A stretch of DNA of 64,000 bases. It comes from Inquilinus limosus DSM 16000. GTDB taxonomy: Bacteria; Pseudomonadota; Alphaproteobacteria; DSM-16000; Inquilinaceae. Position numbers and translations under genes: made by a program. The DNA is taken from the NCBI RefSeq assembly GCF_000423185.1, contig NZ_AUHM01000002.1, forward strand, positions 124,001 through 188,000, in the 5' to 3' direction. Numbering within the stretch: the first letter of the stretch is position 1; each line of letters begins with the position of its first letter. The notes under the pieces were generated by a model, which was given only the letters and a program-made list of their open reading frames with translations, did not search any database and was not told the DNA's origin. Positions 25,096 through 33,572 of the stretch are shown in pieces.

Positions 25096-25680
25096 ATGCC
25101 CGACGCCTCCGCCCCTGTTCCGCTCGACCGCAGCGCCTTCGCCGCGGATGCCCCGACCGTCGCCCGGGCCCTGATCGGCGCCGTGCTGCTGGTCGACGGC
25201 GTCGGCGGCATCATCGTGGAGACCGAGGCCTATGACCGCGAGGACCCGGCGTCGCACAGCTTCGCCGGGCCGAATGCGCGCAACGCCGCGATGTTCGGGC
25301 CGGTCGGCCACGCCTATGTCTACCGCTCCTACGGCCTGCACTGGTGCCTGAACCTGGTGTGCGACGCCGCCCGGCCGGGCAGCGCCGTACTGGTCCGCGC
25401 GCTGGCGCCGACGGCCGGGATCGAGACGATGCGGGCGCGGCGCGGGCTGGACGAGCTGCGGCGCCTCTGCGCCGGCCCCGGGCGTCTGGCCCAGGCGCTG
25501 GGCGTCACCGGGACGATGGACGGGCTGGCGCTGGACGAACCGCCGTTCCGCCTGCTGCCACGAGCAGAGGCGATGCCGCCCGTTCTGGCCGGGCCGCGCA
25601 TCGGCATCACCCGCGGGACCGACACGCCATGGCGCTTCGGCCTGGCCGGATCGCCCTTCCTGAGCCGCCCAATTCGCTGA
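25096..25680 (+). CDS. 3-methyladenine DNA glycosylase (AAG/MPG family)
   Basis: A 194-residue base-excision repair enzyme of the alkyladenine glycosylase fold. 'ARALIGAVLLVDGVGGIIVETEAYDREDPASHSF' includes the catalytic Glu in 'ETEAY', and 'GHAYVYRSYGLHWCLNLVC' and 'VLVRALAPTAGIE' are family hallmarks, ending with 'GPRIGITRGTDTPWRFGL'. The ATG at 25096 follows a GAGAGAGG purine stretch. The open frame extends far upstream, but that portion is non-coding shadow. It acts on alkylated or deaminated purines in DNA. Confidence 0.95.
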   Translation: MPDASAPVPLDRSAFAADAPTVARALIGAVLLVDGVGGIIVETEAYDREDPASHSFAGPNARNAAMFGPVGHAYVYRSYGLHWCLNLVCDAARPGSAVLVRALAPTAGIETMRARRGLDELRRLCAGPGRLAQALGVTGTMDGLALDEPPFRLLPRAEAMPPVLAGPRIGITRGTDTPWRFGLAGSPFLSRPIR

Positions 25681-25724
25681 GGCCGAGAGGCCGGAGCAGG
25701 ATCGCCCTGCCCCGGCCTGGCGAC

Positions 25725-26081
25725 TCAAAGGTTGAAGTCGATATGGCCGAACAGGCCGCCGAGCACGCTGCCCAGCGCGTCGCCGACACCGTCCGCGACG
25801 CTGCCGACCGCGCTGCCCACGCCGTCGACGACGTCGCCGACGGCCGACTGGGTGCCCTCGAGCACCGAGCCGACGGCCGAGGTGGCGCCGCCGACCACAT
25901 CGCCCAGCGCGTCGCCGACGACCGCGCCGACCTCGCTCACCACGCCGCCGACGATCTCGCCGGTCTCTCCCACCGCCGTGCCGACGGTGCTGCCGACGCC
26001 GGCGACCGCGTCGCCCACCACGTCGCCGACGCCGCTGAGCACGCCGCCGAGAAGGCCGGTCAGATCAAGGATGCCGCTCAT
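25725..26081 (-). CDS. Small Gly/Val-rich heptad-repeat protein (glycine-zipper-like)
   Basis: A 118-residue low-complexity protein of almost only Gly, Val, Ala, Ser, Asp, Leu and Thr. It starts 'MSGILDLTGLLGGVLSGVGD' and continues as a roughly seven-residue repeat of the form VGxxVGx to the end ('LGGLFGHIDFNL'). AGGAG lies eight bases before the ATG at 26079-26081, which supports real translation; an upstream ATG would add 11 unrelated residues. The periodicity would place Gly and Val on one helical face, as in glycine-zipper membrane oligomers or pore-like peptides. No signal peptide is seen. It precedes the LuxR/NRPS region on the opposite strand. Function unknown. Confidence 0.72.
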   Translation of the reverse strand: MSGILDLTGLLGGVLSGVGDVVGDAVAGVGSTVGTAVGETGEIVGGVVSEVGAVVGDALGDVVGGATSAVGSVLEGTQSAVGDVVDGVGSAVGSVADGVGDALGSVLGGLFGHIDFNL

Positions 26082-26614
26082 GAACTTCTCCTGTGTGAAG
26101 CAAGGGACCTGCATCTGATTGCCGCCGCCGGGATCCCGGCTTGACCAAACAAGCCCGGATCAGGAGACATTCTTCTTCGAACGCAGAAACGATCCGTCCG
26201 ACAAAGCCGCACTTTCCTGGGCAGCGGGCCCGCCGATTCGCAGAAACCGACCGACAAAAGTCATTCGTATCACTCGGATCAGGCAAGTATACCTGATATG
26301 TTATGCAGATTGACTGCCGATCAAACTCGAGAATCGAGACATCCGCCCACAGATCGCAGCTTCATGCTGCGAAGGCGAATGGCGATAGCGACGGCTTACG
26401 GGTTGGAGTGCAGGCCGAGGGTGACCGCGGCGGTTGCCGCAGCCGGCGCTCCATACGGCCTTATGCGAATCTTCTTTGCGGCATCGGCAAAATAGAAATA
26501 ACATAGGCCCAGTCGGCATGACTGTAATGTGACGCCACAAAACTTGGAAATAACCAATAAAATTTTCAAGAAAGGGGGAATCCCCAGGTAGAGCACGATG
26601 CGGATGAGGGGCAA
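26082..26614. other. Low-GC intergenic region upstream of the LuxR gene
   Basis: A 533-base gap that is notably AT-richer than the rest, mostly in 26150-26320 and 26480-26600. It must hold the promoters of the divergent small Gly/Val protein and luxR. Short open frames on both strands lack ribosome sites and protein-like composition. One dyad stands out at 26278-26297. A change in base composition at the left side of the biosynthetic cluster is compatible with acquisition by transfer. Confidence 0.5.
26278..26297. promoter_or_regulatory. Dyad ATCAGG-N8-CCTGAT in the low-GC gap
   Basis: A 6-bp inverted repeat with an 8-base AT-rich spacer containing GTATA. It resembles a regulator operator in general form but does not match a lux box. 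It lies 318 bases before luxR, so a role in luxR control is only possible. Confidence 0.25.
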
Positions 26615-27346
26615 ATGGATCAAATTTTTCAAAATTTCATCTTACGGCTGCCCGGCAGCGGCCGGCAGGCGGTGCGGGGGCTGTTGGAGCAGACGATCCG
26701 GGGGTATGGGCTGAGACACTTTGCCTATGTCAGCTTCCCGTCGGGGGAGGACGACATGCCGCTGATGCTGACGACCTACCCCGCGGACTGGGTCGAGCGC
26801 TACCGCGAGAACCGCTATGACCGGATCGATCCGGTGATCGCACGCGCGGTCGGCACCATGCTGCCCTTCAGCTGGACGCTCGACTCGCTGAAATCGTCGC
26901 GGCAGCCGGTCACGCGACGGCTGAAGTCGTTCCTGGACGAGGCGGCGGAGGCCGGCTTCCGGCGCGGCGTGACCATCCCGATCCACGACCGGCAGGGCCG
27001 GGCATCCAGCCTGACCCTGGCCGAGCTCGGCGCCGAGCCGGACTTCCAGAGCTGCGTCGACCGGCACCAGCACGCGCTGCACCTGGTCGCGCTGCATCTG
27101 CATGCCCGGTTGCGCCAGGAGGAGCGGCCCGAGCCCGAGACGCGGCCGGCGCTGACGCCGCGGGAGATCGATTGCCTGCAATGGGCGGCCAAGGGCAAGA
27201 GCGCGTCCGATATCGCCGAGATCATGCGGATCAGCCGCCGCACGGTGGTATTCCACACAGAGAACGCCAAGCAGAAATTCGGTGTCGCAACACTGTCACA
27301 GGCGATCGCCAGAGGATTGATGCATGACATCATCATCTGCGCCTAA
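26615..27346 (+). CDS. LuxR-type quorum-sensing regulator (acyl-homoserine-lactone receptor)
   Basis: A 243-residue regulator with an N-terminal autoinducer-binding domain and a C-terminal LuxR helix-turn-helix. All six nearly invariant positions of TraR/LuxR receptors are present: W59, Y63, D72, P73 and W87 in 'YPADWVERYRENRYDRIDPVI...PFSW', and G118 in 'GFRRGVTIP'. The HTH is 'LTPREIDCLQWAAKGKSASDIAEIMRISRRTVVFHTENAKQKFGV' (about residues 177-221). The ligand is therefore likely an acyl-homoserine lactone. No luxI synthase is found in the window, so here it is a solo. A lux-box-like dyad follows its stop by 5 bases and precedes an NRPS operon, its probable target. Confidence 0.94.
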   Translation: MDQIFQNFILRLPGSGRQAVRGLLEQTIRGYGLRHFAYVSFPSGEDDMPLMLTTYPADWVERYRENRYDRIDPVIARAVGTMLPFSWTLDSLKSSRQPVTRRLKSFLDEAAEAGFRRGVTIPIHDRQGRASSLTLAELGAEPDFQSCVDRHQHALHLVALHLHARLRQEERPEPETRPALTPREIDCLQWAAKGKSASDIAEIMRISRRTVVFHTENAKQKFGVATLSQAIARGLMHDIIICA

Positions 27347-27351
27347 ACAAA

Positions 27352-27371
27352 ACCTGTAAACCTATACAGCT
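27352..27371 (+). promoter_or_regulatory. lux box upstream of the MbtH-NRPS operon
   Basis: ACCTGTAAACCTATACAGCT is a 20-bp dyad: ACCTGTA, six bases, TACAGCT, with the half sites differing at one position. It matches the V. fischeri-type lux box pattern (ACCTGTA...TACAGxT). It begins 5 bases after the luxR stop and lies 230 bases before the MbtH start. This directly links the LuxR-type receptor to expression of the biosynthetic genes. No convincing -10 element could be picked by eye. Confidence 0.78.
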
Positions 27372-27601
27372 CCCGACAGCTTTCGATTCGAACCAAGCTC
27401 CGCGCGATGAGAACTCATTGAGCTGTGGCGCCAGTCCGACGCATTTCCGTCATGCGCTGGACTGGCCCGGCGGAGCGAGGCGGTGTGCGGATCGCAATCA
27501 TGACCGAAGGCATCGGCCGTGGCCCCGCGGCCGAATGCGGGATTTCGACCCGAATCCTTTCGGCCGCCCGTGCCGTCCGCACCGGCATGGGGGAGCGTGA
27601 C

Positions 27602-27802
27602 ATGACCAGCGTTTTCGACAATCCGGAAGGCCGTTTCCACGTCCTCGTCAACGACGACGGGCAGCATTCGTTGTGGCCGGCCTTCATCCCGGTCCCGGCC
27701 GGCTGGACCGCGGTGCTGCGCGACGCCGCCCGCCCCGACTGCCAGCATCACATCGACACCCATTGGACCGATCTGCGGCCGAGATCGCTGGCCGGCCGGT
27801 GA
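27602..27802 (+). CDS. MbtH-family NRPS accessory protein
   Basis: A 66-residue protein with the MbtH signature: 'FHVLVNDDGQHSLWPAF', 'VPAGWTAVL' and 'HIDTHWTDLRPRSL', including the conserved Trp residues. MbtH proteins bind adenylation domains of nonribosomal peptide synthetases and keep them soluble and active. The ATG at 27602 has GGGGGAG about nine bases upstream; the longer frame from 27425 is untypical of the family. It lies 46 bases before the NRPS gene, its certain partner, and would be the first gene under the lux box. Confidence 0.93.
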   Translation: MTSVFDNPEGRFHVLVNDDGQHSLWPAFIPVPAGWTAVLRDAARPDCQHHIDTHWTDLRPRSLAGR

Positions 27803-27848
27803 CGGCCGCCGCGGGACGGGCCCCTTCATTCTGCGAGCGAGTTGAGCC

Positions 27849-30800
27849 ATGGACAGCATCGATTTCGGCAGCGCTTCGCTGCCCCTGACGACGGCCCAGA
27901 CGGGCATGTGGCTGGCGCAGAAGTTCATGCCCGAGATCGAGTTCAACCTCGCCGAGGCGATCGAGATCCATGGCCCGCTCGATCCCGGCCTGATGCAGGC
28001 GGCGCTGCGCCAGCTGACGCGGGAGGCCGAGGCGCTGCGCGTCCGCTTCATCGAGGACAGCAACGGCCCGCGGCAGCTGATCCGGCATGAATATGAGGGG
28101 GGCATTCCCTTCGTCGACTTCAGCGCCGAGCCGGACCCGCGGGAGGCCGCCGGCCGCTGGATGAAAGCGGATTACAGCCGGCCGCTGAACCCGCTGACCG
28201 ACGAGCTGTGGTTCTCCGCCGTCCTGAAGATCGCCGACGATGCCTTCATCTGGTACCACCGCGTCCACCACCTGCTGATGGACGGCCTGTCCGGCGGGCT
28301 GTGCACCCGCCGCGTGGCGGAGCTCTACACCGCCATGGTCGAGGACCGCGCGCCGACGGACGAGACCGCCTTCGGCAGCCTCGCCGAGATCCTGGAGGAA
28401 GAGGCTGCCTATCGCGCCTCCGGCCGGTTCCTGCGCGACCGGGACTACTGGATGGAGCGCTTCGCCGACACGCCGTCGCCGATCACCCTGTCCCACCGCC
28501 GGCCGGGCGCCGGCAGCCTGCTGCGCGACCGATCCTTCATGGAACCCGGCATGGTGGCGTCCCTGCGGGCCCTGGCGCAATCCACGGGCGCGAGCCTGCC
28601 GCAGATCCTGATCGCCCTGACCACCGCCTATCTCTACCGCGTGACGGGGGCCGAGGACCTGATCGTCGGCCTCACCGTCACTGCGCGGGCCAATGCCCGG
28701 ATGCGGCGCACCCCGTCGATGCTGGCCAACGCCGTGCCGCTGCGGCTGCGGATGGACCCGGCGCTGAGCGTGCAGGACGTGATCCGCCAGGTCGGCACCG
28801 AGGTCCGCCAGTGCCTGCGGCACCAGCAGTACCGCTACGAGGACCTGCGGCGCGACCTGAATCTGCTGCCGAACAACCAGCAGCTGTTCACCATGCTGGT
28901 CAACATCGAGCCCTTCGACTACGCCTTGCGCTTCGGCGGCCTGCCGATGACGCCGCAGAACCTGTCGAACGGGTCGACCAACAATCTCGGCGTGTTCATC
29001 TACGACCGCGGCGACGACAAGGGCCTGTGCATCGACCTGGACGCCAATTCGGCGCTGTACACGGCCGAGGAGCTGGCCGGCCACCGCGAGCAGCTGCTGC
29101 GCCTGGTGCGGGCGGTCCTCGCCGACCCGGGCCAGCCCATCGGCGGGATCGACATCCTGGCCCCGGAGGAGCGGCAGCGGCTGCTGGTGGACTGGAACCG
29201 GACCGACCACCCGGTGGCGCCGGACACGCTGACCGCGCTGCTCGACACCCAGGCCCGGACATCGCCGGAGGCGACCGCGCTGGTGTTCGAGCAGACCGAG
29301 CTGAGCTATGCGGAGCTCGACGCCCGCGCCAACCGGCTGGCCCGGCTGCTGGCCGCGCGCGGCGCCGGGCCGGAGCGGATCGTCGCCGTCGCGCTGCCGC
29401 GGTCGGTCGAGCTGGTCGTGGGGCTGCTCGCGATCCTCAAGACCGGCGCCGCCTATCTGCCGATCGACCCCGACTATCCGCAGGACCGGATCGCCTTCAT
29501 GCTCGGCGACGCCCGGCCGGTGACGGTGGTGACCAGCCGGGACTCCGCCTGGGTGGTGCCGGACGACGCCGACCGCCTGGTGCTCGACGCGGCGGAGACG
29601 GAGGCCGAGCTGGCCGCGGCCGACCCGACCAGCCTCGAGGCCGGCGGGCTGGAGCCGCTGCACCCCGCCTATGTGATCTACACCTCGGGCTCGACCGGCC
29701 GGCCGAAGGGCGTGGCCGTGCCGCACGGCGCCATCGTCAACCGGCTGCGCTGGATGCAGGCCGAATACGGCCTGACGGCCGATGACCGGGTGCTGCAGAA
29801 GACGCCGTCCGGCTTCGACGTCTCGGTCTGGGAGTTCTTCTGGCCGCTGATCCAGGGCGCGACGCTGGTGGTCGCCAGGCCCGGTGGGCACCGCGACCCG
29901 GCCTACCTGGCCCGGCTGATCCGCGACGAGCGGATCACCACCATCCATTTCGTCCCCTCGATGCTGCGCGCCTTCCTGCAGGAGCCGGAGGCGGCCGGCT
30001 GCACCGGGCTGCGGCGCGTCTTCTGCAGCGGCGAGGCCCTGCCCGAGGACCTGCAGACCCGGTTCCACGCGACGCTGCCGGTCGTGCCGCTGCACAACCT
30101 GTACGGACCCACGGAGGCGGCGGTCGACGTGACCTATTGGGAGTGCCGCCGCGACGCCGCCCCCGGTCCGGTGCCGCTGGGCCGGCCGATCTGGAACACC
30201 CAGCTCTACGTGCTCGACCCCGGGCTGCAGCCGGTCCCGGTCGGGGTCAATGGCGAGCTGTACCTGGCCGGGGCCAACCTCGCCCGGGGCTACATCAACC
30301 GCTCGATGCTGACGGCCGAGCGGTTCGTGGCCAACCCGTATGGCCCGCCCGGCAGCCGGATGTACCGCACCGGCGACCTGGTGCGCTGGCGCCCGGACGG
30401 CACTCTCGACTTCCTCGGCCGGCTCGACCACCAGGTCAAGCTGCGCGGCTTCCGCATCGAGCTCGGCGAGATCGAGGCGGCGCTGGTCCGCGCCCCCGCC
30501 GTTACCCAGGCGGCGGTGATCGCCCGCGAGGACCGGCCGGGCGACCAGTATCTGGCCGCCTATGTGGTGCTGGAGACCGGCGCGGTCCTGGACCCGGCGG
30601 CGCTGCGGCAGGAGCTGGCGCGCCACCTGCCCGACTATATGGTGCCGGCCACCTTCACCGCGCTGGACGCCCTGCCGCTGACCCCGAGCGGCAAGCTGGA
30701 CCGCAAGGCGCTGCCGGCGCCCGAGCGGCAGTCCTCCGCCGGCTACGTCGCGCCGCGGACGCCGACCGAGGCGACCCTGGCCGCGATCTGGGCCGAGACC

Positions 30801-32192
30801 TTCGGCCTCGAGCGGGTCGGCGTCGAGGACAACTTCTTCGAGCTCGGCGGCCATTCGATGCTCGTCGCGCAGCTGATCGGCCGGGTGAAGTCCACCTTCG
30901 CCGTCGATCTGCCGCTGTCGATGGTGTTCGAGGTCTCGACCATCGCCGGCCTGGCAGGAAAGATCGATCAGGCCCTCGGCGACGGCCTCGCCGCCGCCTC
31001 GCTCGACCTCGCCGCCGACGCCCGCCTCGACGACGGCATCCGGCCGCTGGCGGCGCTGCCGCCGGTCGAGTTCGAGCAGGCGTTCCTGACCGGCGCCACC
31101 GGCTTCGTCGGCAGCCAGATCCTCGCCACGCTGCTGCGCGACACCGACGCCCGCATCGTCTGCCTGGTCCGGGCGATGAGCCGGGGCGCGGCCCGCACCC
31201 GACTGCGCCGGACCCTGGCGGAGCGCGGCCTGTCCGAGCTGTGGGACGACCGCCGCATCGAGATCCTGATGGGCGATATGAGCGAGCCCGATCTCGGCCT
31301 CGACGAGCATGGCATCGCCGTCGTCCGCGAGGAGTGCGACGCCATCTTCCATTGCGGCGCGATGATCGACTTCATGCAGGGCTATTCCGCCCTCAAGGCG
31401 TCCAATGTCGAGGCGGTGCGCACGCTGATCGGCTGGACCGCGTCCGGCCGGCCGAAGGCCCTGCACTACGTCTCGACCCAGTCGGTGATCGACCCGGCCA
31501 GCGGCCCGGGCGTGGTGACCGAGACATCGGCGCTGGAGAGCTGGCGGGGGCTGGTCGGCGGCTACAGCCAGAGCAAATGGGTCGGCGACACGCTGGCCCG
31601 GCAGGCCCTGGCGCGCGGCCTGCCGGTGGCGGTGTACCGGCTGGGCACCATCACCGGCGACCGGATCTCCGCGATCTGCAACGACCGCGACATGATCTGG
31701 CGGATCGTGCGGGCCTCCGCCGGCCTTCGCGCCATCCCCGACATCCACCTGCCGATGACCCCGGCCGACGATATCGCCGACGCGATGCTGCGGCTGGCGC
31801 GCAGCGACAAGCCCTGGGGCGGCGTCTACCACCTGGTCAGCCAGGGCACCGTCCATCTGCGCGACATGGTGCCGATCTTCGCGCGGCTGGGGCTGCAGAC
31901 CGAGCTGCTGCCGGTCGGGGCCTGGCTGGAGCGGGCGCAGCTGGCGCGGCTCGACGGCCGCGACCACGATCTCGCCACCGTGCTCTCGATCTTCGGCGAG
32001 TACGACACGTCGGTCACCCTGCCGACCTTGTCCTGCGACGCCACCCATGCGCGGCTGGAGCAGGTCGGCGGCACCATCCGGCCGATCGGGCCGGAGCTGA
32101 TCGAGCGCTATCTGCGCAATCTGAAGATCGTGGAATCGGTCGAGGCCGCCGAAGCCTGGACGCCGGAGCCGACCCCCGTCGCCGCCGAGTGA
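27849..32192 (+). CDS. Single-module NRPS, C-A(Ser)-T-R with terminal thioester reductase
   Basis: A 1447-residue synthetase. The condensation domain (about 10-440) has 'HHLLMDG' at 140-146 and resembles the EntF-type C domain ('[14 protein letters not shown]', '[15 protein letters not shown]'). The adenylation domain (about 455-960) has '[11 protein letters not shown]' at 611-621; between 'FDVSVW' and '[12 protein letters not shown]' the specificity residues read D-V-W-H-F-S-L-V-(D)-K, the serine code of EntF. The carrier domain has 'LGGHS' with phosphopantetheine Ser1003. The C-terminus is a reductase ('[11 protein letters not shown]' about 1080-1090; Y1239-x3-K1243), not a thioesterase. 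Predicted product: an N-acylated or N-arylated serine released as aldehyde or alcohol. The acyl donor is not shown by the sequence. Confidence 0.93.
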   Translation: MDSIDFGSASLPLTTAQTGMWLAQKFMPEIEFNLAEAIEIHGPLDPGLMQAALRQLTREAEALRVRFIEDSNGPRQLIRHEYEGGIPFVDFSAEPDPREAAGRWMKADYSRPLNPLTDELWFSAVLKIADDAFIWYHRVHHLLMDGLSGGLCTRRVAELYTAMVEDRAPTDETAFGSLAEILEEEAAYRASGRFLRDRDYWMERFADTPSPITLSHRRPGAGSLLRDRSFMEPGMVASLRALAQSTGASLPQILIALTTAYLYRVTGAEDLIVGLTVTARANARMRRTPSMLANAVPLRLRMDPALSVQDVIRQVGTEVRQCLRHQQYRYEDLRRDLNLLPNNQQLFTMLVNIEPFDYALRFGGLPMTPQNLSNGSTNNLGVFIYDRGDDKGLCIDLDANSALYTAEELAGHREQLLRLVRAVLADPGQPIGGIDILAPEERQRLLVDWNRTDHPVAPDTLTALLDTQARTSPEATALVFEQTELSYAELDARANRLARLLAARGAGPERIVAVALPRSVELVVGLLAILKTGAAYLPIDPDYPQDRIAFMLGDARPVTVVTSRDSAWVVPDDADRLVLDAAETEAELAAADPTSLEAGGLEPLHPAYVIYTSGSTGRPKGVAVPHGAIVNRLRWMQAEYGLTADDRVLQKTPSGFDVSVWEFFWPLIQGATLVVARPGGHRDPAYLARLIRDERITTIHFVPSMLRAFLQEPEAAGCTGLRRVFCSGEALPEDLQTRFHATLPVVPLHNLYGPTEAAVDVTYWECRRDAAPGPVPLGRPIWNTQLYVLDPGLQPVPVGVNGELYLAGANLARGYINRSMLTAERFVANPYGPPGSRMYRTGDLVRWRPDGTLDFLGRLDHQVKLRGFRIELGEIEAALVRAPAVTQAAVIAREDRPGDQYLAAYVVLETGAVLDPAALRQELARHLPDYMVPATFTALDALPLTPSGKLDRKALPAPERQSSAGYVAPRTPTEATLAAIWAETFGLERVGVEDNFFELGGHSMLVAQLIGRVKSTFAVDLPLSMVFEVSTIAGLAGKIDQALGDGLAAASLDLAADARLDDGIRPLAALPPVEFEQAFLTGATGFVGSQILATLLRDTDARIVCLVRAMSRGAARTRLRRTLAERGLSELWDDRRIEILMGDMSEPDLGLDEHGIAVVREECDAIFHCGAMIDFMQGYSALKASNVEAVRTLIGWTASGRPKALHYVSTQSVIDPASGPGVVTETSALESWRGLVGGYSQSKWVGDTLARQALARGLPVAVYRLGTITGDRISAICNDRDMIWRIVRASAGLRAIPDIHLPMTPADDIADAMLRLARSDKPWGGVYHLVSQGTVHLRDMVPIFARLGLQTELLPVGAWLERAQLARLDGRDHDLATVLSIFGEYDTSVTLPTLSCDATHARLEQVGGTIRPIGPELIERYLRNLKIVESVEAAEAWTPEPTPVAAE

Positions 32193-32246
32193 CATGCAGC
32201 AAGGCCGGGCGGCATGAGCGCCGCCCGGCGGAAGGACCCATCCGAT

Positions 32247-33557
32247 ATGGCCCGTTTCATCGTCGCCGCCACCGCCCTGCCGGGTCACGTCTCGCCGCTT
32301 CTCGGGATCGCGCATCATCTCGTCGGCCTCGGCCATGAGGTCGTCATGCACACCGCCAGCCCGTTCCGGGAGAAGGCGGAGGCGACCGGGGCGCGCTTCG
32401 TCCCGTTCCGCAGCGAGATCGACCTCGACTACCGCCGGGTCGACGAATATTTCCCGGAGTACCGCGAGACGAAGCCCGGGCCCGAGAAGATGATGTTCGG
32501 GCTGAAGCATTTCGTCTGCGATGCGATGCTGGGCCAGAAGGCCGGGCTGGAGGAGATCCTGAGCGGCTTCCCGGCCGACGCCATCGTGGCCGACACGGTC
32601 TTCGCCGGCACCATCCCGATGCTGCTGGGCCCGCGCGAGGCCCGGCCGGCGGTGGTCACGCTCGGCATCACCGCGCTGGCCGCCACCAGCGTCGACACCG
32701 CCTTCTTCGGCTCCGGAATGCCGCCCTCCTCGACCGCGGAGGGTCGGGCCCGCAACATCGCCATGCACCGGACCATGCAGGCCCTCTGCGCCGGCATGCA
32801 GCAGCAGTTCGACGACACGCTGGCCTCGATCGGCTGCCCGCCGCTGCCCGAATTCATGTTCGACAGCTTCATCATCCTGCCCGATTACTATCTGCAGCTG
32901 ACCGGCGAATCCTTCGAGTATCCGCGCAGCGACCTGCCGGAGACGGTGCGGTTCGTCGGCCCCCTGCTGTCGCCGCCGACCAAGGCCTTCGACCCGCCCG
33001 GCTGGTGGAGCGAGCTGGACGGCAGGCGGCCGGTGGTGCTGGCCACCCAGGGCACGCTGGCGAACGAGGATTTCAGCCAGCTGATCGGCCCGACCCTGAC
33101 CGGACTGGCCGGCGAGGACGCGCTGGTCATCGCCACCACCGGCGGCCCGCCGGTCGAGGCGATCCCGGTGCCGATCCCGGCGAATGCCCGCGCCGAGCGC
33201 TTCGTGCCCTATGACCGGCTGTTGCCCAAGGTCGACGTGTTCGTCACCAATGGCGGCTATGGCTCGGTCAACTATGCCCTCAGCCTCGGCGTCCCGATCG
33301 TGGTGGCGGGGGACACCGAGGAGAAGCCGGAGATCGCGGCCCGCGTGGCCTGGAGCGGGGCCGGCATCAATCTCGGCACCGGCCAGCCGCGGCCGGAACA
33401 GATCCGCGACTCGGTTCGCGCCGTCCTGTCCGACCCGCGCTACCGGCGCCGGGCCCAGGCGATGCAGGCCGATTTCGCCCGCCACGACGCCCGCCGCGAG
33501 ATCGCCGCAATCCTGGAGGATCTGGTCCCTCGTCAGAAGCGCCGCGCCTTGGCCTGA
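32247..33557 (+). CDS. GT1-family glycosyltransferase (macrolide-GT/RhlB-like)
   Basis: A 436-residue GT-B enzyme starting 'MARFIVAATALPGHVSPLLGIAHHLVGLGHEVVMHT', the N-terminal fold of UGT-like transferases. The C-terminal sugar-nucleotide region has 'VVLATQGTLAN', 'AERFVPYDRLLPKVDVFVTNGGYGSVNYALSLGVPIVV' and 'KPEIAARVAWSGAGI', the degenerate donor motif of MGT and rhamnosyltransferase-1 (RhlB) proteins. The sugar donor is not predictable. I chose the ATG at 32247 with GGAAGGA upstream; an ATG at 32214 is an alternative. It lies between the NRPS and the efflux genes and probably glycosylates the released hydroxyl-bearing NRPS product. Confidence 0.88.
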   Translation: MARFIVAATALPGHVSPLLGIAHHLVGLGHEVVMHTASPFREKAEATGARFVPFRSEIDLDYRRVDEYFPEYRETKPGPEKMMFGLKHFVCDAMLGQKAGLEEILSGFPADAIVADTVFAGTIPMLLGPREARPAVVTLGITALAATSVDTAFFGSGMPPSSTAEGRARNIAMHRTMQALCAGMQQQFDDTLASIGCPPLPEFMFDSFIILPDYYLQLTGESFEYPRSDLPETVRFVGPLLSPPTKAFDPPGWWSELDGRRPVVLATQGTLANEDFSQLIGPTLTGLAGEDALVIATTGGPPVEAIPVPIPANARAERFVPYDRLLPKVDVFVTNGGYGSVNYALSLGVPIVVAGDTEEKPEIAARVAWSGAGINLGTGQPRPEQIRDSVRAVLSDPRYRRRAQAMQADFARHDARREIAAILEDLVPRQKRRALA

Positions 33558-33572
33558 GCGGGAGATCCGGTG

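Noticed and set aside
25755-26100. Plus-strand frames opposite the Gly/Val-rich small gene (Thr/Pro/Ser-rich or Ala/Asp/His-rich repeats)
   Set aside because: These mirror the repeat of the minus-strand gene and have no ribosome site; the minus frame has AGGAG at the right distance. Some doubt remains because all frames are repetitive.
26301-26632. Short minus-strand frames in the low-GC gap (78-79 codons)
   Set aside because: No ribosome sites, no protein-like conservation cues, and one overlaps the luxR start. Treated as chance frames.
27425-27601. N-terminal extension of the MbtH protein to 125 residues
   Set aside because: MbtH proteins are about 60-75 residues and the extension has no recognisable character. 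The internal ATG at 27602 has a strong ribosome site.
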